Assembly (NCBI GenBank): GCA_003640385.1
Contig: RCAB01000067.1
Span: 62,001 to 126,000, forward strand
Length of the DNA: 64,000 bases
Source of the DNA: Setaria digitata
Taxonomy: Eukaryota > Nematoda > Chromadorea > Rhabditida > Setariidae
Direction of reading: 5' to 3'
Shown: positions 16,601 to 29,032 of the stretch, one piece after another
Position numbering within the stretch: position 1 is the stretch's first letter
Layout: the number at the start of each line of letters is the position of its first letter
Position numbers and translations under genes: made by a program
The notes under the pieces: model-generated
What the model was told of the DNA's origin: nothing
Seen by the model: the letters and a program-made list of their open reading frames with translations, nothing else
The model's database searches: none

Positions 16601-18293
16601 TTCTAAAAAATAAACAGTGTTCTTTCAGTCATCACTTTTAATTTCTTTATGAAAATATTGACAATGTTTATGCAACAAATAACAGCTAGGAAATGTTAGT
16701 AATGTCTCTAGATGTGTTCCATACGTTTATTGAAATTTGTATTTATAATTTTCTCGATTAATTATGTATGGCACTGGAATTCGCATAGATGATTCCCACA
16801 GTTTTTAAGAAAATATTGACAAATTCATCTTGAAAATTATGTAGTAAGCAGACATTTAAAGGAAAGCTTTACATTCGTCGTCAATCCTTTCACAGGATTT
16901 CCTGAAGATTTTTTTTTTTCTTTTTTGTTTTCTTGGAAGAGAGGAGAGGTGGAATGGTTCAGTTGATTTCATCGATAGTTTAATTTGCAGATGAACCGGA
17001 ATAATTAAGTAGTTCCCTCCTAGAACAATAGAATCAAACAATTTGCAGAGGGCTTGTTTTTCTTTCAGCAGAAGTAACGGCGCTGTTCCAAATGCGAAAT
17101 AAGAGATTTGTATATTTTGATAACTTTGATAACATTTGTGAAGCGTAATGATAATGATATTTACTTCCAATATGACTAAACAACTTTCATATGCCGAAAA
17201 GTTGTATATAAATGAAGAAATATTCTAATTTTATATTTCTCTCATTGACTATTTTTACATTGGAATAAAATTCAAGTTTGTTACAACCAAGCTAAATACA
17301 TCAAACTATGATCGTGATGAACCTTATGGTAATGGCCTATTACTGTTAATAGTACTATTACTTGTCCAATTCTTTCTATGCATCTTGTAAACACCATCAA
17401 TAGCTTTTCACTGTTTTGCCTTTTTTTTCTTTCATTCTTTGCTTTTTCGTAAATTGAAAAGAACAAATATACTGTTTACAGAACCTGAATGATAATTGCA
17501 ATTTTCCAGGATTTCATGTTGAGGGATTGATTTCTAGTCATACCTATTTCAAGGAAATGTGAATAAGTTTTTCTTGAAAATAATATATCATATGTTATTG
17601 AGAGAAAGTTCTGTACTTCCATAGGACTGTTCATCCTTTCGAGTCTTTCTAGGTCTCATCGATATTTTTTAAATGGGTGAGAGGATGAAGGGGAAACAGG
17701 TTGCAAGATTGACAACACCTGGTATTTACTGTTTGTGGATTTAGGGGAGTATGGTACAGCGGAGACGAGATTTATTCTCAGTTGATGAAGTAGGAGAAGG
17801 TTTTGTCGTTGGAATAATCATACTATATGTTGTGCGAGAAATTCGAAATAATATCACGCGAAAGTTATCATTAGTGCTAAATGAGACTTAAATTTTTTCC
17901 AAGAGTAAAATATTTTCGCTTTAAGCATTAATCAAAGCGTGAATAACCATATCGATATCAAGCATTTAGCCTTTAATAACCCATTTTATTCAGGAAATGT
18001 GCCTTTAAAGCCAAAGCCTTTAGTCCTTGGCCCCTTCTCACTTTGTTCAAAACAGCTTTGTGAAGTAAAAGTGACTTGGACATAATTTTGTTCCTCTTTA
18101 ATCCGAAACGAATGTGCGGAAGAAGAGACAAACAGACGACTCTCTCATTTATTGTTCAATAATTTTGAACATCTTGCAAGTAATCAGTGTTATCAGGGAT
18201 TCTTGGAATTGAGGGATAGTAAAACAATTGCAGGAATGATACTATTGCCATTGTGTGTCTCAATGAAAATTTTGCATTACTTCAGATGCCACA
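16601..18293. other. Gene-poor region before the membrane protein gene
   Basis: Unremarkable AT-rich sequence. The short open frames near 16.86-17.17 and 17.28-17.47 kb on the minus strand have no domain, no splice-supported extension and biased composition. The final bases before 18294 carry a good acceptor (ttacttcag) 8 bases upstream of the ATG, a likely spliced-leader site for the next gene. Confidence 0.5.
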
Positions 18294-20237
18294 ATGTTTT
18301 GGGCAGCTGAGGAAAAAGAAACAGTAGCAGATGAAAAGAAGGACAGGATTGCAACTAAGAAAGAAGTAAGCATTTCAGCTTCCTTCATCTTTCACCGCTA
18401 GCTGAACCGAATCTTCAGGCGATATAACATAGTTTGTGGAGCAGTCATCTTTAACAAGCATCTGATGATTTAATGCTAGCCATCAATTTGTTTCAATAAA
18501 TTTCACTACAGTAGGGTGGAATCCAAGTTAAATATCCAAACTAGCAAGACTGCACTGATTTAACAACTTTTCCGGTACGACGGAAATTTCCACAGTAATA
18601 AGGTAAAACAAGATGAGGCTGTAACAAACCTCTGACTGGATGGCATTAGCAGGTACCGCTAGATAAAGGCATAGAAACTGCCGATGTGCTCGAAGGAAGC
18701 TCGAAGCGATATTCTGAGGGTTCAAATTGGTCAGTAATTAAATGGCTGCAAAACTTCTGTCATCGTAATCACTCGGGTAAGTAACTGTTGCCTCGTGTTC
18801 TCCTTCTGATATACCTCGGGAAGTAATCTGCAGTGGTTATTCTGAAGTCAATCGAGATAAAGAGAGTTCGTCGAAAATCTGATGCTACGCCCAAAAAACC
18901 ATGGCATCTTCAGAAATTTTCAATTTCTAATTCAAACATTTGCTTGAATTCTTTGAGCTAATTGCTAAGTCCCTCGCATGACTCGTTTTTATTCCTAATC
19001 TTACTTACAAAAGTATTTTAATCATTGGTAAATGATTCTTTCATCTCCAGCAAAATCACTTAATTCTTCGAAACTTTCGACAGCAATGACACGGAGAACA
19101 CCGACAGGTACAGAAGCAAACTATTCTCTATCGCAAGTGCAGAAAAAAAGTAACAAGGTAGTGCCACGCTTCCCCAGGTAGGTATCTAAAATTTAATTTC
19201 ATTTTTTCCTGACAACTCCATCACCAGGAGCAGAAATCAACTAGCCAACGAGAGTTGCCCCTTCCCCTCTTTACACCTCTCTCTAATTTACTGAATTTCT
19301 CATCCTTTCAAGATATTTGTGACCTTTTCAGGATTTGTGATCGTCATCTTCAGTTGGAACCACTTTGCTGCTTCTCTTCTTGTCTTATTCGTGGAGGTTG
19401 TACGGCTGTTGCCGTCTTTCAGTACACTTACGTCCTCTTTACTCTCATCGCAATTATATTACGCTTGCACAACAGTGGCCTTTCTCAGTAAGTTATCAGT
19501 TGGAAGTCAAACAAAAAAAAAATTTGTAAGATAAATATTTAAAAATTAAGTGGGACTAGTCTCCAAGCAAGCGACAGGAATTCCGCTCCTTCTTGGTTCC
19601 TAATGAATTCTGTCTCCTCTTGCATCATCTTGCAGAAACAAAACGTAAAATTATGTTGCAGGTTTTGGCAACCATTCAAAATGTCCTATATTTCGATCGT
19701 TACACACAATATATTGCTGTGCATTTTGTTGGTCTACGATCTGGTGAGTGTCCTTAATTAAAAAAGGCTCTTTTCCGGTTTTAATGAATGTATGCAAAGT
19801 GAGAATCAGATGTTGCTTAGAAATCCGTCAATTACGCGCGTCACTGGATATCTTACATTTCCGAATAGAGTAGTATCATGAAATATCATGGATCGAATAT
19901 CTTTCCTCTTACCATTGCAATTTATACAGTTCACTGTCAGATAACCGTTATGATCACTACCATTCTTCTTCGTGGACTGTTCACTTTCGACCGGCAAAAT
20001 ATTCGGCTCCATTTGCACTTTGATTACTTTGCATTGGCATTCAATGTGGCTATACTGGTATTATTCTTTCCAGCCTTATTCTTACCAAATTCTGAGGCTC
20101 GAAATTTTGCTAATATAATACTAAGTTTGTGCTTTATAACTCAAATACCACTACAAATTTGGGCGATAACGGTGGTACGTTCATGCCTAGAATTCTTCGT
20201 TCTAATTCACGTATTAGTTGAAATGGCTCAGAGATGA
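18294..20237 (+). CDS. Multi-pass membrane protein, uncharacterised (possibly LAPTM-like)
   Basis: Proposed exons: 18294-18365 (MFWAAEEKE..., donor gtaagc), about 19049-19177, 19332-19487, 19662-19743 and 19869-20237. The last three joins are clean in frame, and PRFPR|ICDRHLQ joins exon 2 to 3. The join of exon 1 to 2 is not phase-consistent with the obvious acceptor at 19048, so an exon is missing or another acceptor is used. The N-terminal part is hydrophilic. A Cys-rich patch (LEPLCCFSSCLIRGGC) precedes the first membrane helix (FQYTYVLFTLIAIIL). Further helices are YISIVTHNILLCILLVYDL, one in CQITVMITTILL, FALAFNVAILVLFFPALFL, and IILSLCFITQIPLQIWAITVV. Cys pairs before the first helix and this topology recall nematode LAPTM-like lysosomal proteins, but that is a resemblance only. 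It ends MAQR and TGA. Function unknown. Confidence 0.6.
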
Positions 20238-21086
20238 TTAACACAAAACTGATACAACTGCAGATGTTTAACATCTTCAGAAGACTCTGCTTTTTCTTGT
20301 TTCCTTAATTAATGTAAACAAAAAGGAATTTTGACGAAGATAGACAAAAAGAATAACAGTTGCAAAATTACTGTAGAAGGGTTGATTCTTCACCGTGAAA
20401 TGCTCCGTGATAATAATTGCCTAAATTTATTCTTCACTTCTTTTCAATTTGAAATTGAAGTCGAGAGCCCGCTGTGTTTCAGTAGAGTAAAGAAGTATTT
20501 TCGATATGGAAAATCCAATATCTAATACTTGAATTCACACCTTTTGGATGATTCATAAATGAGCAAATCAGATGTTTAAACAACTTATTCCCCGTCCCAT
20601 TTATTACTGTATGCTGTAGTTGTTATTTAATTTCATCTTTTTTTTGGAAAATATTTTTTGTCCGCGAAGGTTGTTGGATGAAATGTAACAGATGACATGT
20701 TCTCACAGTTATGACATGATAGCAAAGGAGAGCAACGACCGATATGTGAACATGAGATATGAAGCGAAAAAATGAAAATAATCATAATAGAAACAGGAAA
20801 TAGAACAATAAAAGACGAAAAGTAAGGGGAAAGGGGGACAAAATAACGAGGGAAAATTAGTAAATAGACTGAAATAAACGAAGCAAAGTTCTGATAGAAA
20901 AAAAAAAAGGAGAAAGTCTCGTCAGCTTGCTTATACCATATCAAATAATATCCATTCATTTTCTTGGATTATGTCGTCTAAAATGAGTGCTTACCATTTA
21001 CATCATATCAGCAAAACTATCCAATCATTTTAGCGCCTATTCTTTTAATTCTCGAGTTCAAGCAATATAGAAGACATGAGGCATTT
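20238..21086. other. Intergenic region between convergent genes
   Basis: Contains the facing 3' ends of the membrane-protein gene and the minus-strand coiled-coil gene. The open frames at 20.33-20.53 (+) and 20.63-20.96 kb (-) have no recognisable content and no splice support. Otherwise nothing seen. Confidence 0.55.
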
Positions 21087-22742
21087 TCACAAATTACTCA
21101 TCGAACATCGTGAATCCAAATGACTTCGACTGAGTCGTGCTTGCATAAGCTTCCGGACCAATTCCCCTTTGCGCTTCTTCAAATCCTGGCTGCAAACAAA
21201 TGTCTTCTGGAAAACTTCCCGTATGGTTTGAATTCCAAATTGGTTCACAGTGTGTTCCTGTTGTTGCGAGTTTGAATCATGCAAGGATGAATATGAAATG
21301 CAGAGAAATGTCTTGAAATAAATTTTAAAATGTAGACAAAACTCACTACACTTGCCGCTTAACTGCCAATGGAATATCATCATATGCAACAAAGTTTAGT
21401 TTATCATTCAATGCTTTTTCATTTGCCTCAAAAGTCTGCACCTCATCTGACAATATCTGCACTGAAACTTCTTCATTTGATATTTATCATAAAAAATCGT
21501 GACAAAAATATATGAAAAAAAATAGGACAGCTTACATTCCTGTCGTGCACGGTCAATATCCTTACGTGTATTGCTTATGACGTCACTGTCACCAAATCTC
21601 TGAATTTTGAAATCATTTCTTACTTAAAATTTTAAAAATATTCTCAATAATTAGCGTTTAGCGAAAAATCCTAAGCTCATTTCATATTACATAACGGTAT
21701 AATACATGTAGGCATCATATAACACATTTCCATGGTCTGAAACTTTTCTTTTCTTTCATTTGTATTAAATGATATATATAATCGCTGATATGCAATCAAA
21801 AAAAAAATATTACCATGGTACGTAACATTTCTAAAGTTTCCTGATAGACACTAATAACGCTCTTGATGTCCTTCGCTGCTTCAACTTCTAATTGCAGTCC
21901 GACTATTTGCTTCTCTTTTTCTTCATTTGCTGCAGACATTTCTTTACATATATCATCAAATCTAAATAATTACGAAATTGTGTACTACTTTCAAAAAAGC
22001 CACTTCTAAAGAAGGAGTAAAATATTAACTTAACAAAAGGTGTGTAACATATGAAGTGCTCAGATTTAAAAAGAAAAGAGAAAAAAAAAGAAATCAAGGT
22101 AAAAGCTAAGGTGAACTAACAATGGACTTACTTTTTTATTAGTTCACTATCCAATTTCTCAATCTGCATGCACACGGATTTGTCAGCTTCTAAAGTAGCA
22201 ATTTTTAATCTATTCGCAGATTCTTTCGCTCTTCCTGTATGCAATAACATATACAGATCGTATCCATCAAGAATTCAAACATACTTCTCCCAGAAGGCCC
22301 ACACTACGAGTTAAGATGTAAATTTTTTTTTTTTTGCTAAATAAATAATGTGTTACAGTAAGAGTTAAATCAAATTATCAGCACTTCAAAATTCATTTGC
22401 ATAAATCGTCAAGCGAATGAAAAGTTCGAAAAGAGCAAGGGACAAACCCTCCGCAATTTCTGATGCTAGTAAAGCCAAGTGTTTCTTGGAACTTTCGCAT
22501 TCTTCCTTCAATTTAGCTACCTCTGCAACGCACAGAATCGATGAGCGAAATGTAAATGAAAATAACTGGAAAGACAACGGCTGATTTATTTCATCGATTA
22601 AGAAAAATCATCTCCCACATTTTAGGAGCAGTTTCGCTTCACGCTATACGACTCCTTGAAAACTGAATGAAAACCAACCTGCTTTCTTCATTGATATAGC
22701 CTGGCGTAGTTCAGCAACCAATTCGTCACTTTTAGTATTCAT
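21087..22742 (-). CDS. Coiled-coil protein, uncharacterised
   Basis: Seven minus-strand exons join in phase: 22742-22679, 22522-22448, 22234-22132, 21961-21814, 21599-21536, 21461-21352, 21257-21087, giving 244 residues. Nearly the whole chain is helical and charged: SDELVAELRQAISMKK, EVAKLKEECESSKKHLALL, KIATLEADKSVCMQIEKLD, QIVGLQLEVEAAKDI, RKDIDRARQELQILSDEVQ. A break, FVAYDDIPLAVKRQ, is followed by a basic tail (DLKKRKGELVRKLMQARLSR) rich in Ser/Arg at the end. Heptad-like spacing suggests a coiled-coil structural or cytoskeletal/kinetochore-type component, but I do not recognise the family. The ATG lies two bases after a tttacag acceptor, so exon 1 is either trans-spliced or internal. 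A tiny upstream exon (22908-22890: acceptor cctttag, strong donor G|GTAAGTTG) could join in phase as leader or coding sequence. Confidence 0.75.
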
Positions 22743-24129
22743 TCCTGTAAAACATCGCAACGGAGCTCGAAAAAGAAAAAGCTAACGAAGGAAATATCAC
22801 AAATCCTGTGATCGTTCCCACAGATACTCATCACTCTTCCCGTATTTATCCATATCATCCTTTGTCCGCAGCGTTCGAACGCAACTTACCAAACAGCACT
22901 ATCTTTGGCTAAAGGTCATGCTTCTTGACATATCCCGACTTCCATTCTCCTTGAACTATAGCTGCTTATTTTCTCGGACAGAGAAGTATTTTCATCTTGT
23001 AATTCACTGTTTTCACAGCGTCATTTACTGTCTTAAGTAACCTCCTAAATTGCATGTATGCTACTGACCTCAGAAATTTGGCTTACAGTTTATTTTCTAA
23101 GATTATTAGGCAGGATTCATTTTCATCCATTACACAGTCTTTTAGACAGCATTGCTAATTAGACTCCATGGAATGACTGATAACGAACACATAAAAAGCT
23201 CAAATGCTTTTGTAAAAATTGTTTCAAATATTTTCAAAAGTAACAGTGTCAAATGATTCATTATTTTTTCAAATACTTCAAAAGCTATCATTCTGTTTTT
23301 CGTGCTGCAAAGTGAATTGAGAGTGATAATTTTGGCTAGTGTCACAGTAATTGTCAACTTTAGATGCGAGAGTTCATGTTTGCATCACCAAAAATCGATG
23401 AGTCAGAAATAAGTTAATGTTATAATATATTACTACTAATTCATATCAATGGAAGGATTACAGATTAAAAAAGTGATAAGAAAGGATTGAGTAGGGAGCA
23501 ATGTGATAAACGAACAAATAAGTTTGGCAGAGAAGTAGATTTGAAAGAATTTTCAAAAATTGTACTTTTTATTAAATTTAAATAAAATTTTGAGTGAGAT
23601 ATCTCACTACTCATTATGGTAAGCATTTTCCAACTTTTTAAATACAGTTCATACGATTTCGACTGTACATTATGTATAAAGTATCCTTTCCATATCAGTA
23701 ATGCATATTTCTGAATTGCTTTGTGATCGGCAAAAAGTTGACCTTAATTCAATTAGTTGTAGGTAAACTGATTCTTGCATTCTAAAATGAAAATATAAAT
23801 ATGTCCGAAATAAGCAAGTCATAAGCACTTGGCAAACTAATTATTTTTAATTGCTAGGCTAGCTTAAGCAGAAAGAGAAACACCCAAAAATTTGCCGCGG
23901 TGAAATTATTGAAGTAAACTTTAAGTTTTTCATGCGGATTTATTTCAATGCAACGCCATTACAAAAGTTCTCCTGAAGTTTCAGATTCTTTAGCAACCAC
24001 TCCAATTTATCATTATCATTATACTTAGCCACTGGAGAGCATCAGTAATTTCAGAATTCTATTTCAGGTAAAGTCAAATTTTGATCTGTTCCGTTCTTGC
24101 AAGTGAAATTTTTAGTTGCAGAGGGAAAA
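22743..24129. other. Region upstream of coiled-coil gene, possible decayed exons
   Basis: On the minus strand 22916-23020 is open and reads like coiled coil (ENSELQDENTSLSEKISS), and frames further upstream give similar polar helical fragments broken by stops (for example DENESCLIILENKL near 23.1 kb). Splice signals are poor apart from the micro-exon candidate at 22890-22908. These may be eroded 5' exons of the coiled-coil gene or chance. The rest, to 24129, is AT-rich with no gene seen. Confidence 0.35.
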
Positions 24130-24409
24130 GCTTTGCTTTATTTTGTGGGGAAATCACAAAGGACTATTTTGGAGAGTTGCTTTATTTTTAAAATAAAAAA
24201 TTCACCTTACTCAAATACAATTACACTAACTTTTCTTAAAATAAAAGCACTCACTCTACAAAGTGAGAACTGAGACCCAATTTTTAAACTTTATCTTTCA
24301 TAATATATTTTTCATTTATATCCCTTTAATTTATTCTTTTAGTTTTCGGTATTTGTGGAAAAGATAGACCGATTGACTTGAATTTGTTTTGTAATGCTTC
24401 AATGAATTT
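24130..24409. repeat. Dispersed repeat, copy B
   Basis: Gap-free partner of 14650-14929 in the same orientation, exactly 9480 bases downstream, with about three substitutions in 280 bases. Weaker similarity continues to about 24463 (gcttagctg through gatgaaat). The unrelated flanks (gagggaaaag before, versus tgccagattg for copy A) mark the left boundary at ctttgctttat. Confidence 0.85.
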
Positions 24410-24560
24410 TGCTTAGCTGTGTAGTAATTTTATTCCGCGAACTTTTCATCGAATTCATGATGAAATGCTGATTAACAAAGTCAGTTAACAAAATATGTCT
24501 AACAAGAATATGGTTAAAATAAGAAATATTAGAAATGAAATTTAATATTTTTCCTTTTTT

Positions 24561-24562
<2 letters not shown>

Positions 24563-24592
<30 letters not shown>
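24563..24592. repeat. Poly-T tract
   Basis: About 30 uninterrupted T followed by ggaggggg, with further T-rich sequence just upstream. It is a homopolymer microsatellite; the length is likely unreliable in assembly. It lies about 100 bases downstream of the end of repeat copy B. Confidence 0.9.
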
Positions 24593-24593
<1 letters not shown>

Positions 24594-25126
24594 GAGGGGG
24601 ATTATCTCTAATGACTTTTATTGCGACGCAATATAAAAATTAATATTTTTAGGTAACATGCAATAAAATATTCGCCTCTCATTTTCTGCTTCATTTTTTC
24701 TTATAATCATAATAAAATGTATTCGGCTGAAATCCATGCACGATTACTTATTAGTTTTTATAAAAAACATACACGTACAAACAGGCAATTAGATCATCTC
24801 ATGCATATTGAGTTTTTGATGGTGCTATTAGATCGGCTGTTAAACTCTGTAATTTATCGTTTGTTTTTATTTGTAAACAGTTTCAACATTAAGCTAATTG
24901 TTTTGCTTTTAGCAGTTAATTTATGTAAATATAAGCCGAGAAGGCCCATATTTAATGTTAGATTGAAATGAGGTGAATCGGTAAGAGATGCAATTTAAAA
25001 ATGTCAACGAGATAGCTTGTCACAAACAATTTTTGAGTATATTTAAGAATTTTTTCTTCTAATCGCATTATTATTTCAAAAAAAAGAATTATTGGTCGAG
25101 CTGTGTTTACCAAAATACACACTTTT

Positions 25127-25285
25127 ACCTGCACAATGATGCTATTAATTTAAAAAAAAGGAATATTTGTCTCATAGCCATATCATTTGTTATTTAAAAT
25201 ACGGCNACCTGCACAATGATGCTATTAATTAAAAAAAAAGGAATATTTGTCTCATAGCCATATCATTTGTTATTTAAAATACGGC
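25127..25285. other. 79-bp direct duplication around a single N (probable assembly join)
   Basis: Bases 25127-25205 and 25207-25285 are near-identical (acctgcacaatgatg ... tttaaaatacggc) and are separated only by the N at 25206. One substitution distinguishes them within the a-rich run. Same signature as at 2675 and 15251. Confidence 0.8.
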
Positions 25286-26359
25286 TTTTGAGTGAGCAAA
25301 ATAAAAGCTTTCTTTTTATTTTACGAAATAGTTATCCAATAATTATATATTCCCTATTGTCTTTCCATATGGAAATTACTTGCCCGCTTTTGTTCAAAAA
25401 AAAAAGTTTGTATTATTGAAAGCTGAGTGAGGTAAAGGATCTTAAATTTCTAAATCAGAAAATTTACTTTTTAATAAATGAAGTGATTGCCAGCTGTTTT
25501 TGCTTTATCACAGGAGTAAAGTACGGAAAAAGAATGGAATTTCCTATTGTCTCAGCAATAAATCAGCTAAATGCTGGATTTAATAACTAGATTAATTAAA
25601 TGACCTTTTTGACTGATATTGATCAACTCAGGACACTATTTAAAAAGATTCTTAAAAGTCATAATTATATTAATTATTAACATACATATGGATATTTTTG
25701 AATGGATTTTTCAATTGAAATTTCGGTTACAGAATTGTTTTGTTGGATCAAGTATGTCAAGGGATATATTTTTGTTGAGTTGATGGAAAAAGCAATTAAT
25801 TAAAGTACGATCAGAATTGAGCTTTTTGATTGATTACTAAATTGAATAGTGCTGTTGCTAGTAGCTTATCTTCTAGTCTTATAATTTCAGTTTTAATGCT
25901 TCATTCTTCTGATCTCTTCAACGAGATACTTCACGTCCGTTCTTTACTTTTGCATTCTGCCAGTAGTGAAATTAATATAGTCACAACAGAATTGATTAAT
26001 GCTATTTGTTAGAGTGGTATTTTAATAAAAATTACGAAATTAAATGAATCGAAAGTTCAATGAGTTGTTAATGAAGTGTAAATTGAATTTATAAGTTATC
26101 ATTTAAGTTGTCCTGTAATGTTTCATGGATGCAACGCAATGTATGTTTTTATCATTATATTTCCGATTTCTAATATCTTAATCACTGGGAAGTATCGGAT
26201 TTCTTTAATTCGTAGAGGAAAAGAATAGGATAAAATGCTTGCTTCTTGCTTTTTTTCCTTTTTTTGTTTAATCTTTTATATCCGATTGCGATAAATTTTA
26301 AACAAAATCAATACTTAAAAACTGGTTTAAATTCATTTGCATCCTGAAAATCTCCATCA
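25286..26359. other. Upstream region of the first transthyretin-like gene
   Basis: AT-rich flank of the transthyretin-like gene starting at 26360. The 60-codon open frame at 25.83-26.01 kb lacks splice support and domains. No promoter motif could be assigned with confidence. Confidence 0.5.
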
Positions 26360-27136
26360 ATGATACTACAAATATTGCTGCTAGCACCATTCTTGGTACA
26401 ATATGGGTATGGAGCTATTGGTGGCTTAGTTGGGAGAACACAATCTGTGGGTGCTAAAGGTTACCTTACATGTAATGGTCGACCTGAAAGTGGAGTATTA
26501 ATTAAATTATACGATGACGACAGAGGTAATAACTGAAATATTGATTCTAATATATCAGGGCTTGGAAATTTCAAGATGGATTTTTTGAATTTAGAATTTA
26601 TTGGTATGCTTTATCGGTATATTGCACACTTTTTCAATTTTTCTAGCAAGAAGAAGATAATTAATTTCGATCATCTTCTTGTTTTCATCAGGCTTGGACT
26701 TCGATGATTTCATGGGTGAAACAATTACTGATTCTCGGGGATTTTTTGAAATTAGTGGAAGTAATGCTGAAATGACACCAATTGATCCCAAAATTAATAT
26801 CTACCATGACTGTAACGATGGTTGGTGGGTAAGTTTTAATAATTTATACTTCAAAAACTTTTGCCAAAAAAGATTAAACCTCATATTAAAAGAATTTCTG
26901 ACGCAAAAAAATTTGTGCGTTGGCGAAATTCTTTTAAACAAGTGAACCTCAATGAAATAAAGTAATAATCGAATTAAGATTACTGAGATGTATTTCAGCC
27001 TTGTCAACGTAAAATCAGTATTATGCTACCGGATGAATTTATTACAATTGGTAGTGTTCCATCAAAAGTATACGACGTTGGAACCATCGAATTGGCTGGT
27101 GAATATAGTGGGGAAACACGTGATTGTATCCATTAA
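26360..27136 (+). CDS. Secreted transthyretin-like family protein (TTR, DUF290), copy 1
   Basis: Three exons, 26360-26525, 26692-26828 and 26999-27136, encode 146 residues. A signal peptide (MILQILLLAPFLVQYGYG) precedes the mature start AIGGLVGRTQSVG. The nematode transthyretin-like domain follows: GYLTCNGRPESGVLIKLYDDD, then DDFMGETITDSRGFFEISG, IDPKINIYHDCNDGWW, PCQRKISIMLP, and the C-terminal GTIELAGEYSGETRDCIH. Four Cys (in TCNG, HDCND, PCQR, RDCI) match the conserved pairs of the family. These proteins form a large nematode-specific secreted group; functions are mostly unknown, with one C. elegans member (TTR-52) acting in clearance of dying cells. All introns are GT-AG. It forms a tandem pair with the gene at 29033, with identical intron positions and phases (1 and 0). 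Confidence 0.95.
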
Positions 27137-29032
27137 GAATATCATTTAATTTTGCAATGATTTAAAAACAGTAGTAATTAATAATGTGACAAGGTAAAAG
27201 AAATTATGAAAAATTATGTAGCTGTGCAATTTTTATAAGGAAAATTTGAAATCTCATTTCTGTAAATTATTCTGGCTCAAATAATAGAGTGGACTATTTA
27301 TATTAATGTCCCATGTAGAATTGCCGAAATAGACAAATTCAAAAATTAGAATTTTTTTTTTTTTAAAAAAAAAAGAAAGAAAAAATTCAAAGATTAAAAA
27401 AGTGAAAGAGAAATGTTATAGATGAAACTAAGCAAAAACCATCTTTCTGGTAAGGTAGCAATTTGAACTAGAAATTACTCATATAATGAATGATTTACAA
27501 TGTCATACACAAATTTCACAGTTGTTTAATTGAGATAATCTATAAATCAATGCATCAAAAGACACAGACAAGAGAGATAAGCATAATTTAGTATTGCTGA
27601 TTTAATGAAAGATAATAATTTTTTAGTAAACTTAAAATTAAAAAAAAAAAAAAAGAAAAGAAAAGGAAACAGCGCGAGAAAGCACAATTTTTTTGTTGCA
27701 TCCTAAACCGANATAAATAATTTTCATGATTTCATTCATGTTGATTTAATCCTAAACCGAATAAACGCTTTGTGATTAACTATCATCTGCTAATTATCCA
27801 GCTAATTAGATGAATTGTAATGCAATGTAGTTCATTAATATGCAAGTTGGAAATCATTGTTGTAATTATAAGCACTTTAATAAAACGCTGACTCAATTTC
27901 TTAACATCAAAAATTTTTGTTTTTTATATGAATGTGATAATATCGAAGGAAAAAACAATAGTGATAATGGCAATTAATTAAGAGGCAATTATTCACACCG
28001 TTACTCTAATCTTAAATTCAGCCTAATTTAGGCTATTGCATGATTTCAATTTTAAATCTTAAATTTTAACTTTTTTTTCCATAATTTTGACGAATTCTCA
28101 CTCATAAATTATTTGAGCAATTAGCTGCGACAAATAAAATATTTTTATTCTATTGAGTAAGCATTTCATATCGGTTAAATTTATTGTGGAATTTACTTGA
28201 ACCATTTCATGCTAGAGAGTGGAATCGATTTTTCAGTCTTTTTGAATCAGACTTCTTTTTGAATCATTAATAATAAGTTACTAATAGTAATAAATAATAA
28301 TAAGTTTTAAATAGTAATAAAAATAAATAAAATTAATCGTAATAAATTTTATAAGTGAAACTTGCAATCGTCGTGAATGTTAGCGATGATATTGTTTCAC
28401 ATTTATATTTAATATTTAAAACAAACAAAAAAACAGTTACAGTACTATGATTGATTATGATAGCATATAGGACCACCTGTTGTTCGGTGCTCAAACCTTT
28501 AAATCTTGAAATGTTGAATCATCAGATGGTGTGAAAAGCAGCCATCTCATATTTATTGAATTATTCTCGTCCGGTTGCTAATTCCTATAGGTTTAGTTAG
28601 TGTTATTCCTTTTACTTTTACCATTAAAATTTAATTGAAATTTGAAAAATTAGTTTATTAGGAAATTTCGTATACTACCGGAATGAAAGAATCATAGCTA
28701 TCTCAACAGTGATATTCAGTTTGACCATATCTGGAAAAAAAAAACTACTTCAGTTTCTAATTGATTTGGGATTCCAAATTATAATTCATTCTCTTTTATT
28801 CAGTACCGATGAAACAAAACTTTTCGAGGTAAAATTATAAATGAAATCTTTTATTAGAAGGCTTTTTGCTTTGTTGAATCTCATTTAGGTATTTCAATCT
28901 TATCTTATTTGTTCTTCACAAAAATGAAATTTTTCAAATCAATATTTTCCATTTTCATAGCAAATAGTTCCGGAACTGCGGTGGATAACTTTAAAATTTT
29001 AATTCCATTTCGTAATTCCTTATGACTTGCAG
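27137..29032. other. Spacer between the tandem transthyretin-like genes
   Basis: AT-rich spacer of 1.9 kb. It contains a/t homopolymer runs near 27.35 and 27.64 kb and a single N at 27712; the 11-mer tcctaaaccga just before that N recurs at 27750-27760, a short version of the duplicated-edge pattern. A run of taata-type low complexity occurs near 28.27-28.35 kb. The spacer ends in ttgacttgcag directly before the next ATG, an apparent spliced-leader acceptor. No gene seen. Confidence 0.6.
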
